From positions 372,001 through 436,000 of the forward strand of contig NZ_LVJN01000019.1 in assembly GCF_002109495.1 (NCBI RefSeq): a stretch of 64,000 nt of DNA, in the 5' to 3' direction. The notes beneath the pieces were generated by a model that ran no database searches, was not told the origin of the DNA, and saw nothing but the letters and a program-made list of their open reading frames with translations. The stretch is from Magnetofaba australis IT-1. GTDB taxonomy: Bacteria; Pseudomonadota; Magnetococcia; Magnetococcales; Magnetococcaceae. The number at the start of each line of letters is the position of its first letter. Position 1 is the first letter of the stretch. A program made the position numbers and the translations under genes. Of the stretch, positions 38,238-46,418 are shown piece by piece.

Positions 38238-38254
38238 GCGGAGCGGACCATACA

Positions 38255-38428
38255 TGGGCGGAGCCCACGATTCGGCAGGATTGCCGAATCGGACTCGCGC
38301 AGCGAGCCCGAAGGGTGAGGGCCATGGATGGCCCGAATCACGGTTTGGATTTTGACCTTGGGAGCTCGAGGGCGCAGCCCTCGATATCTTCCAGCGCCCA
38401 AATGTTCACTATTGAATGCTAGCAACTA
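38255..38428. repeat. Hairpin repeat copy C/D, right portion
   Basis: Modules in order: CGATTCGGCAGGATTGCCGA, GACTCGCGCAGCGAGCC, GGGCCATGGATGGCCC, then CGAGGGCGCAGCCCTCG with the tail ATATCTT, and a terminal segment ending GCAACTA. The same modules occur in reverse in copy I. Confidence 0.85.
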
Positions 38429-38990
38429 TACAAGGTCACCACGGGTTCGACACACCAGTTGCCAGTGCCCCAAAACCTCCTTCAGCAGAATTTTACGGCC
38501 ACTGCGACCAACCAAAAATATGTCAGTGACATCACCTATCTATGGACAGATGAAGTCTGGCTTTACCTAGCGGTAGTAATCGACCTGTTCTCACGCACGG
38601 TGATCAGGTGGTCCATGTCCAAGCGGATCAACGCCAAACTCACATGTGACGCACTGCAAATGGCGCTGTGGAAAAGAAGAATAGCGACAGGCGTCGTCGT
38701 GTATTCAGATCGCGGTAGCCAGTACTGCTCAGGAGCCCATCAAAACTGATCAAACAGCATGATTTGCTGTGCAGTATGAGCGCCAAGGGAAACTGTTACG
38801 ACAACGCCTGCGCAGAGAGTTTCTTTCACTCGCTGTTGGTTGAGGCCATTCACAGAGAAAGATTTCACACCAGAGAGCAGATGCGTCAAACAGTGTTTGA
38901 GTACATCGAGATGGACTACCACCGAGTCCGCCGCATGGCGCCAACGGCTATTTCAGCCCAACAGCGTTTGAGGCTCAACAAGTCGCTTAA
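38429..38990 (+). pseudogene. IS-A transposase orfB, 3' part
   Basis: It resumes in the expected frame ([17 protein letters not shown]) and carries [20 protein letters not shown] and [10 protein letters not shown], the first two catalytic Asp regions. It shifts frame near 38735 into [20 protein letters not shown] (Glu region), and again near 38930 to end as [14 protein letters not shown] with a stop at 38988. Three frameshifts in all across orfB make it inactive. Confidence 0.87.
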
Positions 38991-39057
38991 TGACGTGTCC
39001 AATCTTGGCGGGCAGGATCAGTTGGGGCTCTGCCCGAAGCCCCTATGACCGCACAGT

Positions 39058-40281
39058 CTATTTTTTGCCGTGAGGTCCCATGGGCGGCGGTGGCTCTTTG
39101 GGCAGAGTGACCGCTAACGACTGTTCGGCGCCGTCGCGCAGAATCGTGATTGTGGCGGCGTCGCCCCAGTTCAGCGCGCGAATCATCCGCACCAAAGCAT
39201 GGCGGGATGCGACGTTCTGAGCGTTGATCGCTGTGATGCGGTCGCCATCTTTGAAACCAGACTGTTCAGCGATGCTGTAGGGGGTGACCTTCTCCACGCC
39301 CACGCCCGCTTGCGGCGCTGGAGGCGCGGCGTCAGGTTTGGCGGCGGCGCCCTCTGTGGGCGCGGCGGGCTCGGCCAGCAGGATGCCCAGGCGCACCGGC
39401 TCTTTGCCCTCGGGCGCTTCGGGGGTTCCCCAGGCGTAGTCGGCGTCGTTGGGGTTGATCCATTCCGCCGTCACCGTCCACGGCAGCACGATGGCGTGAT
39501 CGGAGAAGCCGCGCGCATCCAGCTGCCGGGTGACCCCCTGTTTGCCGCGCAGGTGGCCCATGCCCATAACGCCCACAATGGCGCCGTTGGGATGCTGTTC
39601 TGTCCAGCCAATGAGGCCGTTGGCGAACACGGCGTCCCAGGTGGATTGCGCCTCCATGAAACGGTCGAAGGCTTGCGGCGCGGCCAGCATGCCGCCCATG
39701 GCGCGTCCGTGCTGGCTGAAGAAATCATTCAGCAGCGCGCGATATGCGGCGTTGGGCGGCTCCACGGGCGGAAGTTGTTTGGCGATCTCGGGGTCGAGGT
39801 TCTCCAAGCCCTGTTTGCGCACGCTGGAGATCAGTTCGCGTTTGACGTTCAGCGCGATGACGGGGATGTGGTTGTCGCGGGCGTAGCGCAGAATGGGCAG
39901 GTAGAGTTCGGCCTCGAAGCCCCAGGTGAAGTACCACTCCACCGCGTCGAGGAAGGCCGATTCATCGAGCTCTCCCGCCACCCAGCGATCCAGTTGTGGT
40001 TGCAGATGGCGGGGGAACATCTCCATGCCGATGGCGATGTCGCCACGACGTTGGTGCAGGGCTTGGATGACGGCCAGTTGCACGCGGTGGTGTTCGGCGT
40101 CGTCGTGGGATTCGCCCACCAGCACGAAGCGTTTTTGCGCCAGCTCGTCGAACAGGGCGTCATGGGTCAAAGAGGCGCGGTCATTCAGACGCACCGTCTG
40201 TTCGGGGGTGAGTTGGATGGGGGTCATGGTAATGAGTTGCACCAGGAGCAGGACGCCGCCGATGAGGGCCGCTGCGGGCAT
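39058..40281 (-). CDS. ChaN-family lipoprotein-like domain fused to a PDZ domain
   Basis: The 407-residue protein has a hydrophobic N-terminal signal or anchor (ALIGGVLLLVQLITM). A ChaN/TIKI-type domain follows (FVLVGESHDDAEHHRVQLAV, IGMEMFPRHLQPQLDRW, GVMGMGHLRGKQGV); ChaN proteins bind haem or act in iron uptake. After a Pro/Ala-rich linker (about residues 285-315) comes a PDZ domain (GVGVEKVTPYSIAEQSGFKDGDRITAIN). The start has GGAG upstream. It is likely periplasmic. The function of the fusion is not known to me. Confidence 0.88.
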   Translation of the reverse strand: MPAAALIGGVLLLVQLITMTPIQLTPEQTVRLNDRASLTHDALFDELAQKRFVLVGESHDDAEHHRVQLAVIQALHQRRGDIAIGMEMFPRHLQPQLDRWVAGELDESAFLDAVEWYFTWGFEAELYLPILRYARDNHIPVIALNVKRELISSVRKQGLENLDPEIAKQLPPVEPPNAAYRALLNDFFSQHGRAMGGMLAAPQAFDRFMEAQSTWDAVFANGLIGWTEQHPNGAIVGVMGMGHLRGKQGVTRQLDARGFSDHAIVLPWTVTAEWINPNDADYAWGTPEAPEGKEPVRLGILLAEPAAPTEGAAAKPDAAPPAPQAGVGVEKVTPYSIAEQSGFKDGDRITAINAQNVASRHALVRMIRALNWGDAATITILRDGAEQSLAVTLPKEPPPPMGPHGKK

Positions 40282-40299
40282 GATGCGATCTCCTTATTC

Positions 40300-40544
40300 A
40301 AGCGCCGAGGCAAAAGTGTTTGCGTGACCAACCAGACGCTAGCGCTGACTATTGGACAAATTTTCGCAGAAAATTTGTCGGGATTCTTAAGGGTCCGTGA
40401 CCCTTAAGCGGGGTTTGGGGCGGCGCCCCAAGGTTTTGTCTTTTGGGGAGCTCGAGGGCGCAGCCCTCGATATCTTCCATTATGCTGGTGTTTTTCATCA
40501 CCATTTTCAGGGGAGCTCGAGGGGGCAGCCCTCGATATCTTCCA
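40300..40544. repeat. Modular hairpin repeat, copy E
   Basis: The head GTTTGCGTGAC and GCGCTGACT, then ACAAATTTTC/GAAAATTTGT, CTTAAGGGTCCGTGACCCTTAAG and TTGGGGCGGCGCCCCAA, are followed by two copies of the CGAGGG/CCCTCG plus ATATCTTCCATTAT tail (about 40446 and 40512). The second tail runs into the last codons and stop of the HD-domain gene. Confidence 0.88.
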
Positions 40545-42077
40545 TTATCCATCATGATCCCGCGTAGCCAGACGTAATTGCGGGTGTCTGAATTGGCGTT
40601 GTAATAGCGCGGTTATCGCCTTCACCGCGCGGGGATCCACATACACCCGGGCCATGCGGCGCTTCTCGCGACCGAGAAAGTCGATGCGCTCGGAGATCCG
40701 TTCCGCCGCCATGGCGCGTCCGGCGCCATCGATGGCGTAGACCGGCTCCGCATGGCCCGCTTGATAGCGCAGATGGGCGTAGGGCGCGCGCTCCAACTGA
40801 TCCACATAGACCAACAGAGCCAACGGTAAGTTGCGTGATTTTCCGTCGTTGCCGGTGACGCTGAGGGGCGTGTGCGCCTGCTGTTGAATGAACAGCGCCA
40901 GGGCGCAGGCGGCGTCGGCGTCGCGAATGACCGCCTCGGCGGCGGGGCGATCCTCCGGCCACAGGCCGTCGCTGTCGCCCTCGCGCCAATGCAGTCGCTT
41001 GTAGAGTCCGGCGCGATCCCGCAGCGAGCGGCTGCGGTGGCGCAGTTCGGCCATCAGATCGCTGGCGCAGTCGGCGTCGGGCAATGCCGCCCATTGACCG
41101 ATGGCGCAGGCGATGACGCTGTCGTCCAGATTGAGATAATCCGCCACCGCGCCATTGTCATCCTGTTTGGGATCGCGCAGCAGAAAGCGTTGCAATGCGC
41201 TGGGGGTCTCCGGCGGCGGCGCGCCGTGTTGGTCGATGTGGGCGCGCAGAATGCGGAACAGATGGATCAACTGAATATCGAAGCCGCGCACGCTCTTGTG
41301 GTCGTAGACCTGCCGGTACATGTGGTCACGCGCTTCAATATGGCTCTCCAGCGCCGCCGGCCCCTTGCTCAGATCCACGCACAGCCGCCATTGCCCCTCC
41401 ACTTGCGCCGCGCGCAGGCTGTGCAGCAGCCACGCCAGATCGTAGCGACCATAGGAGACGCCGGTGAAGTGGGCGTCGCGCAGCAGATAGTCCATGCGGT
41501 CAGCGTCCAGTTGACTGGCGATGATCTGCCGTCCCAGGCGATTGAGCCCTTCGGCGGGCAGTGCGCCGAGAATCTGGCCGACGTCGGTGAGGAACTCCTC
41601 TTCATTGAGATACAGACGGCTGGCGTGGGCGCTGATGGCGCGACGCAGCCCGGAGTTGGGGCGCGAGAGAATGCGCCAACTCCAGATCTCATGGCGCGGG
41701 CCGCCGTCGTTCAGGCTCTCAAAGGCGTGGGAGTAGGGGCCGTGGCCGACATCGTGAACCAGGGCGGCGACGCGAATGGCCAGAGCGGTCTGGTTGCGCA
41801 GCAGTCCGGGATGGCGCTGGCCCAGGGCGGCGACGATCTGCTTGGCCAGATGCATCACCCCCAGGGCGTGGGAGAAGCGCGAGTGCTCCGCCGAAGGGTA
41901 GACCCAATAGGCTGTGCCCAATTGACGAATGCGCCGCAGCCGCTGCATCTCCGGGGTGTTGATCAACTCCAGCAGCAGGGCGTCGCCCCAGTCGGCCAAC
42001 TCCGGCGCGGGGCCGTGGGGCTCGCGGTGCAGCGCGATCATATCGTGAATGGCGTCGCGAAACACCTTGTGGCTCAT
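40545..42077 (-). CDS. HD-domain phosphohydrolase (COG1078, dNTPase-like)
   Basis: The 510-residue protein has HSRFSHALGV, the HD pair in AALVHDVGHGPYSH and a downstream Asp in QLDADRMDYLLRD, as in the COG1078/SAMHD1-related hydrolases. It probably acts on nucleoside triphosphates. The ATG at 42077 overlaps the stop of the upstream small alarmone hydrolase gene as ATGA. The C-terminal codons appear to be donated by hairpin repeat copy E. Confidence 0.9.
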   Translation of the reverse strand: MSHKVFRDAIHDMIALHREPHGPAPELADWGDALLLELINTPEMQRLRRIRQLGTAYWVYPSAEHSRFSHALGVMHLAKQIVAALGQRHPGLLRNQTALAIRVAALVHDVGHGPYSHAFESLNDGGPRHEIWSWRILSRPNSGLRRAISAHASRLYLNEEEFLTDVGQILGALPAEGLNRLGRQIIASQLDADRMDYLLRDAHFTGVSYGRYDLAWLLHSLRAAQVEGQWRLCVDLSKGPAALESHIEARDHMYRQVYDHKSVRGFDIQLIHLFRILRAHIDQHGAPPPETPSALQRFLLRDPKQDDNGAVADYLNLDDSVIACAIGQWAALPDADCASDLMAELRHRSRSLRDRAGLYKRLHWREGDSDGLWPEDRPAAEAVIRDADAACALALFIQQQAHTPLSVTGNDGKSRNLPLALLVYVDQLERAPYAHLRYQAGHAEPVYAIDGAGRAMAAERISERIDFLGREKRRMARVYVDPRAVKAITALLQRQFRHPQLRLATRDHDG

Positions 42078-42523
42078 GGGCCGCGCTCCGCTTCCATCAA
42101 CTGATTCCAAGCGCGCTGGTAGCGATCCAGACGCGCATGGTCGCGTTCGCTTAAGGCGGCGTTTAAACGGGTGATGTCCATATTGTCGCGCAGGTCGGCG
42201 CGTTTGATGCGCCGCGCCGCCGGGTCCGGCGCCAGGCGGGCGATATAGGCGCTGTAGGACTCCTCCTCACGGTGGGTGAGGAGATCCAGCAGCGCCACAA
42301 CGCGGGCGGAGAAGCCGCGCTCGCGCAGATCCTCCAGCGTCACGTCGGTGTCTTCAACCACATCGTGCAGCACCGCCGCGCAGCGCATCTCATCATCATC
42401 GTCCGGGCGATCCAACGCGAACATCACCCGCAGCGGATGCAGAATATAGGGGCGACCGGATTTGCACAGCTGCCCGGCATGGGCCTCCACGGCGATGGCG
42501 ATGGCGGCTTGCAGGTCGCTCAT
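42074..42523 (-). CDS. Small HD-domain alarmone hydrolase-like protein (MESH1/SpoT-HD type)
   Basis: The 149-residue protein matches the hydrolase half of SpoT/RelA: YILHPLRVMFAL, HDVVEDTDVTLEDL and KRADLRDNMDITR. It has no synthetase, TGS or ACT domain. It probably removes the 3'-pyrophosphate from (p)ppGpp or hydrolyses a related nucleotide. Downstream translational coupling to a dNTPase-like HD gene suggests linked nucleotide metabolism. Nine bases separate it from nadA. Confidence 0.85.
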   Translation of the reverse strand: MSDLQAAIAIAVEAHAGQLCKSGRPYILHPLRVMFALDRPDDDDEMRCAAVLHDVVEDTDVTLEDLRERGFSARVVALLDLLTHREEESYSAYIARLAPDPAARRIKRADLRDNMDITRLNAALSERDHARLDRYQRAWNQLMEAERGP

Positions 42524-42532
42524 TCCGCTTCC

Positions 42533-43624
42533 TTAGACGATGGCCAGCATGCGCTCCAAGGCGATTTTGGCCGAAGCCGCTTCGCGCGCTGGCACGGTGA
42601 TGGGGTTGACCACATGCCCCTCCAGCAGATTCTCCAGGGTCCAGCACAGGTGCTGCGGGTCGATGCGGAACATGGTGGAGCACATGCAGATGCTCGGCGA
42701 CAGGAAGTGAATCTCTTTGTCGGGCATCTCATGCTTGAGACGATTAACCAGATTCAGCTCGGTGCCGATGACCCACTTGGAGCCCGGCGCGCCCGCGCGC
42801 ACGGCGGCTTGAATCCCCTCGGTGGAGCCCAGTGCATCGGCCTTCTGGCACACTTCGTAGCTGCACTCGGGGTGGCACATCACATTGACCCCGGGGATGC
42901 GCTCGCGCCACATGTCGATGTGCTGCGGCTGGAACATCTGGTGCACCGAACAGAAGCCGTGCCACAGGATCACTTTGGCCTCTTTGATCTGCTCGGCGGT
43001 GAGCCCGCCCATCTCCTCGTTGGGATCCCACACCACCATTTTCTCCAGGGGAACGCCCAGTTTGGCGCTGGCGTTGCGGCCCAGATGTTGGTCGGGGAAG
43101 AACAGCACCTTTTCCCGTTGGTCGAAAGCCCAGGTGAGGATATGCTCGGCGTTGGAGGAGGTGCACACCGTGCCGTTGTGGTCGCCGCAGAACGCCTTCA
43201 GGTCCGCCGCCGAGTTCACATAGGTGATGGGGGTGACGGAGGCTTCCGGGTCGATCACCGTGGCCAGTTGCTTCCAACACTCTTCCACGGCGGGCAGGTC
43301 GGCCATGTCGGCCATGGAGCAGCCCGCGTTGAGGTCCGGCAGAATGGCGATCTGCTCCGGCGAAGAGAGAATATCCGCCACTTCAGCCATGAAGTGCACG
43401 CCGCAGAAGACGATGTGTTTGGCGTTGGGGCGTTGTGACGCCAGGCGCGCCAGCTTCAGCGAGTCGCCGGTCAGATCGGCGAACTTGTACACCTCTTCGC
43501 GCTGATAGTGGTGGCCCAGAATCACGCAGCTCTCGCCCAGCTTCTCCTTGGCCGCTTCAATTCGGGCGTCCAGTTGCGCGTCATCCAGTTCGTACAGAGG
43601 CTCCAGGGCCACAGGCGTGTTCAT
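42533..43624 (-). CDS. nadA: Quinolinate synthase
   Basis: The 363-residue enzyme condenses iminoaspartate with dihydroxyacetone phosphate in NAD synthesis. Conserved parts include ILGHHYQREEVYKFADLTGD, FCGVHFMAEVADIL, GTVCTSSNAEHIL and CHPEC, supplying the [4Fe-4S] cysteines. The frame extends to 43882, but only through repeat DNA; the ATG at 43624 (MNTPVALEP) fits the family. It is the first gene of the run with the two HD hydrolases. Confidence 0.96.
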   Translation of the reverse strand: MNTPVALEPLYELDDAQLDARIEAAKEKLGESCVILGHHYQREEVYKFADLTGDSLKLARLASQRPNAKHIVFCGVHFMAEVADILSSPEQIAILPDLNAGCSMADMADLPAVEECWKQLATVIDPEASVTPITYVNSAADLKAFCGDHNGTVCTSSNAEHILTWAFDQREKVLFFPDQHLGRNASAKLGVPLEKMVVWDPNEEMGGLTAEQIKEAKVILWHGFCSVHQMFQPQHIDMWRERIPGVNVMCHPECSYEVCQKADALGSTEGIQAAVRAGAPGSKWVIGTELNLVNRLKHEMPDKEIHFLSPSICMCSTMFRIDPQHLCWTLENLLEGHVVNPITVPAREAASAKIALERMLAIV

Positions 43625-43667
43625 CTTCGCTCGTTCCTTGCTGCGGTTTGTCTTTAGGGTTTTGGTG

Positions 43668-43800
43668 GGTTGGATGGTGAAAGATATTGAGGGCTCTGCC
43701 CTCAAACTCCCGAAATTCAACAGCCAAACCGTGGGGCTCTGCCCCACGCCCCGCTGGGGGCGCGGCCCCCAGGCCCCCGAAAATCCGGCCATAAATGTCT
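43668..43800. repeat. Modular hairpin repeat, copy F (reverse orientation)
   Basis: Begins with AAGATATTGAGGGCTCTGCC (tail and last hairpin in reverse), then GTGGGGCTCTGCCCCAC and CTGGGGGCGCGGCCCCCAG. It lies in the divergent region between nadA and queG, where it must share space with their promoters. Confidence 0.85.
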
Positions 43801-43881
43801 GGATTTTCGACTTTACGTTTGTGCTTGGCCGGGCGAGTTTGCATCCCAGTAAGCTGTTTGAAAGCACGTTACTATACCACA

Positions 43882-45168
43882 ATGACCTCCAAATCCCAGC
43901 ATTGGCCGGAATCGCCCACGCAATCCGACTGGCTCGCCCTCAAAGAGGCGCTGCGCTCCCAGGCGCTCGCCCTGGGGTTCGACGCCGTGGGCTTCGCGCC
44001 GCCGCAACCGGCTCCCACCGCGCATTATCTCGCTCCCTGGCTGGCCAGCGGCGCCCATGGCGATATGGCGTGGATGGCCAATCATGCCGAACGTCGCGCC
44101 GATCCGCGCCTGCTGATGGACAATCTCGGCGTGGTGATGGTGCTGGGGGTGAATTACAAACCTGACGGCGATCTCATGGAGGAGTTGTCTCATGGAGAAA
44201 ATGCGTATATATCAGCTTACGCGCGAAATAATGATTACCACGATATCCTAAAAAAACGCACAAAGGCGTTGGCGCGCTGGCTTGCCGAGCGTTTGGGGCA
44301 ACCAATGGATGGGCGCGTGTTCGTGGATACCGCGCCGGTGCTGGAGCGCCCGCTGGCGGCGCAGTCGGGCATCGGCTGGCAGGGAAAGAACACCATGTTG
44401 GCGTCGCGAAAATTTGGCTGCTGGCTGTTTCTGGCGGAGTACTTTATCGCTTTGCCATTGCCGCCGGACCAGGTAGAGGAGGACCATTGCGGGGAGTGTG
44501 ATCGGTGTCAGCGGGCTTGTCCCACCGGCGCGCTGGATGATCCCTACCGCATGGATGCGCGCCAGTGCCTGGCCTATTGGAGCATTGAGAGCAGTGGCGT
44601 GATTCCACAAAAGTTTCGTCGCTTGATGGGTAACCGAATCTACGGTTGCGACGACTGTATCGTTGTCTGCCCATTCAATCGCTTCGCAGATATGACAAGG
44701 GAGAGCGATTTTGTTGCGCGGGACGCGCTGAAAGATAGAGAGATGATCTCATTAATGTTCGCGAGAGACGCAGATTTTCGCGAAGCATTGCGGAAAACGC
44801 CCATTAAGCGGTTGGGTTTCTCTAAATTTATACGCAATTTAGCCATTGGTCTGGGCAATTGGGGACGGGAGTCCGGCGAGCGCTCCGCCTTTGACCTGCT
44901 GCTGGCGCTACTGGATCATGAATCGCCCATGGCGCGGGCTCACGCCGCCTGGGGGGTGGGTGAGTGTGTCGCCTATGCCGAAGAGGGGATGGCCGCGCTG
45001 CGTCAGAAGCTGGCGCAGGAGCCTGATGCGCAGGCCCGTGAAGAGATGCGCTCGGCGCTCTATCTGCTGGCGGCGCGCAATGGCGCGCGGGCGTTGATGC
45101 AGTCAGAGCCGCTGGTGGAGGTGGAGCTGGGGCTGGATGGTGCGGCCCCGGATGGGGCGGCGCCGTAA
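43882..45168 (+). CDS. queG: Epoxyqueuosine reductase
   Basis: The 428-residue iron-sulfur, cobalamin-dependent enzyme makes the last step to queuosine in tRNA. It has YARNNDYHDILKKR, GIGWQGKNTMLAS, two ferredoxin-type motifs (CGECDRCQRACPTGAL and YGCDDCIVVCPFN) and a C-terminal HEAT-like helical region. The ATG at 43882 fits the family start. Confidence 0.95.
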   Translation: MTSKSQHWPESPTQSDWLALKEALRSQALALGFDAVGFAPPQPAPTAHYLAPWLASGAHGDMAWMANHAERRADPRLLMDNLGVVMVLGVNYKPDGDLMEELSHGENAYISAYARNNDYHDILKKRTKALARWLAERLGQPMDGRVFVDTAPVLERPLAAQSGIGWQGKNTMLASRKFGCWLFLAEYFIALPLPPDQVEEDHCGECDRCQRACPTGALDDPYRMDARQCLAYWSIESSGVIPQKFRRLMGNRIYGCDDCIVVCPFNRFADMTRESDFVARDALKDREMISLMFARDADFREALRKTPIKRLGFSKFIRNLAIGLGNWGRESGERSAFDLLLALLDHESPMARAHAAWGVGECVAYAEEGMAALRQKLAQEPDAQAREEMRSALYLLAARNGARALMQSEPLVEVELGLDGAAPDGAAP

Positions 45169-45182
45169 CGCAGGGGCGAGGG

Positions 45183-45725
45183 TCAGGCTTCGACGTCGAC
45201 GTCTTCGTCAGGCATCTGGTTGTTGGCCATGGCGCTCATGAGAAAGTGTGTGGCGCGCGCCAGCGCCTTGCGACGCTGATTGTTGGTCATATGGTCACGG
45301 GCGTCCGGCGACGGGCGCGGGGCCGGTCCCTGCATGCCGCGCAAAGGATCATCGTTTTTCGCCAGTTGACCACGGAACTGCGCGTCGGCGGCGATTTCGT
45401 GCAGCGGCGGCTCGGTGCGCTCCTCGTTGGCGGGCTCCATCTCCTGGCGCAGACGTTTGACGCGCTGCTCCTGCTGCTCTTCGGTGGCGCCGGCGTAGAC
45501 GCCCTCCACCGGCGTATGTCCCACGCGCGGGCGTCCGCCGCGACGCCGACCCTGGGGGCGCACGGTGCGCGGTTGGCGCCCGTTGCCGCTCTTCTCAACG
45601 TGGTGATTCTCCTCCACGTCGCCGTCGTCGGTTTCGATGTCGCGCAGGTCGCGATCCTTCGTCACATCTTTGGAGATGGTCGAAGCAACGCCAAACACCA
45701 GCACGTTCTGAATGGGGTTAATCAT
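45183..45725 (-). CDS. Hypothetical charged protein
   Basis: I do not recognise this 180-residue protein. It is rich in Arg, Glu and Asp, appears largely disordered (RPQGRRRGGRPRVGHTPVEG in the middle) and has one helical stretch near the C-terminus (RKALARATHFLMSAMANNQ). AGGAG lies about ten bases before the ATG, supporting a real gene. It converges with queG and is followed by no clear terminator. Confidence 0.65.
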   Translation of the reverse strand: MINPIQNVLVFGVASTISKDVTKDRDLRDIETDDGDVEENHHVEKSGNGRQPRTVRPQGRRRGGRPRVGHTPVEGVYAGATEEQQEQRVKRLRQEMEPANEERTEPPLHEIAADAQFRGQLAKNDDPLRGMQGPAPRPSPDARDHMTNNQRRKALARATHFLMSAMANNQMPDEDVDVEA

Positions 45726-45841
45726 CCCAAAACACTCCTTCCCTGGGGTGCGTATCGGCTCGCCAAAAACAAACGATAAGTCTTTTTTGCAAAAGTCGGC
45801 GCGTGATCGACGCTTGTTGGGAAAGAGTCGTGCGGGAATAA

Positions 45842-45879
45842 AAAAACGCTCCAGCCGGGGGAAGTGGCTGGAGCGTTTT
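45842..45879. terminator. Bidirectional rho-independent terminator
   Basis: The stem AAAACGCTCCAGCC pairs with GGCTGGAGCGTTTT around a nine-base loop. It lies between rpmB and the hypothetical gene at 45183-45725, both on the minus strand, so it most likely ends the rpmB transcript. Confidence 0.9.
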
Positions 45880-45943
45880 GCCTTCGCAGCCCTCTAAACA
45901 CTTGTTAGAGGGGCGACGGAATGCCGTGGCGACGCGCGTATGA

Positions 45944-46225
45944 TCAGGCGGCGCGGGCGGCGATCTGCTGACGCAGCTTCAACATGGTGGCCGACAGCGC
46001 TTCAGGCTTGGAGGCCAGCAGGTACTCGTCGAGGCCGCCGCGGCGGTCCACGGTGCGCATTTCCGACGTGCTCAGAGTTACGCGCACATGTTTGCCCAGC
46101 GCCATGCTGAAGAAGGCCTTCTGCTGGATGTTGGGCATCCAGGTGCGCTTCGTCTTGCGGTGCGAGTGGGATACTTTGAAACCGGTCTGCGGGGTCTTGT
46201 TCCCCAAGGTAAATTTCCTGGCCAC
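45944..46225 (-). CDS. rpmB: 50S ribosomal protein L28
   Basis: The 93-residue basic protein matches L28: KTPQTGFKVSHSHRKTKRTW, PNIQQKAFFS and LRTVDRRGG-type DEYLLAS positions. It binds 23S rRNA in the large subunit. A strong sigma-70 promoter lies about 85 bases upstream and a terminator follows, so it forms a one-gene transcript. Confidence 0.95.
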   Translation of the reverse strand: MARKFTLGNKTPQTGFKVSHSHRKTKRTWMPNIQQKAFFSMALGKHVRVTLSTSEMRTVDRRGGLDEYLLASKPEALSATMLKLRQQIAARAA

Positions 46226-46308
46226 GACGCCTCTCCTCAGAGTCTCCTTGAGACTTCTTTAATCTCGGTACACAATATCGGGCGTAAACAGCCCACGGAA
46301 AGCCGGGC

Positions 46309-46337
46309 ATTATAGGGACTCCCTTGCAACTTGGCAA
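46309..46337 (-). promoter_or_regulatory. Sigma-70 promoter for rpmB
   Basis: On the minus strand TTGCCA (46332-46337) and TATAAT (46309-46314) are separated by exactly 17 bases. Confidence 0.8.
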
Positions 46338-46418
46338 GCCCCTATCGAAACTACAGGTCAACTTGCGCCGTTTTTCGTCAGCGCCGTTTTGTCGCAGCAA
46401 CTGGGGAGAGTCGAACTA

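Larger units (their letters stand above)
37082..38254 (+). mobile_element. IS110-family element (IS1111-like), internally deleted
   Basis: It carries a DEDD-type IS110 transposase remnant and a perfect 14-bp inverted repeat, ATGGTCCGCTCCGC, near both ends (37088-37101 and 38238-38251). Sub-terminal repeats and a long non-coding stretch after the transposase gene are features of the IS1111 subgroup. The boundaries are set by the interrupted hairpin repeat, whose two halves rejoin as in copy I. Confidence 0.82.
34312..39020 (+). mobile_element. Outer IS3-family element (IS-A), decayed and split by nested insertions
   Basis: The left end TGATCCTGCCCGCTGATG and the right end, read inward as TGATCCTGCCCGCCAAGA, form terminal inverted repeats. 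Removing the inner insertion (34973-38428) leaves about 1.25 kb, the normal size of an IS3-family element. Both orfs are broken by frameshifts. No clear target duplication remains, which fits an old insertion. Confidence 0.85.

Noticed and set aside
38070-38318. Short open frames across the right end of the IS110-type element and hairpin repeat
   Set aside because: They span the boundary of two mobile sequences, overlap each other in several frames and encode nothing recognisable.
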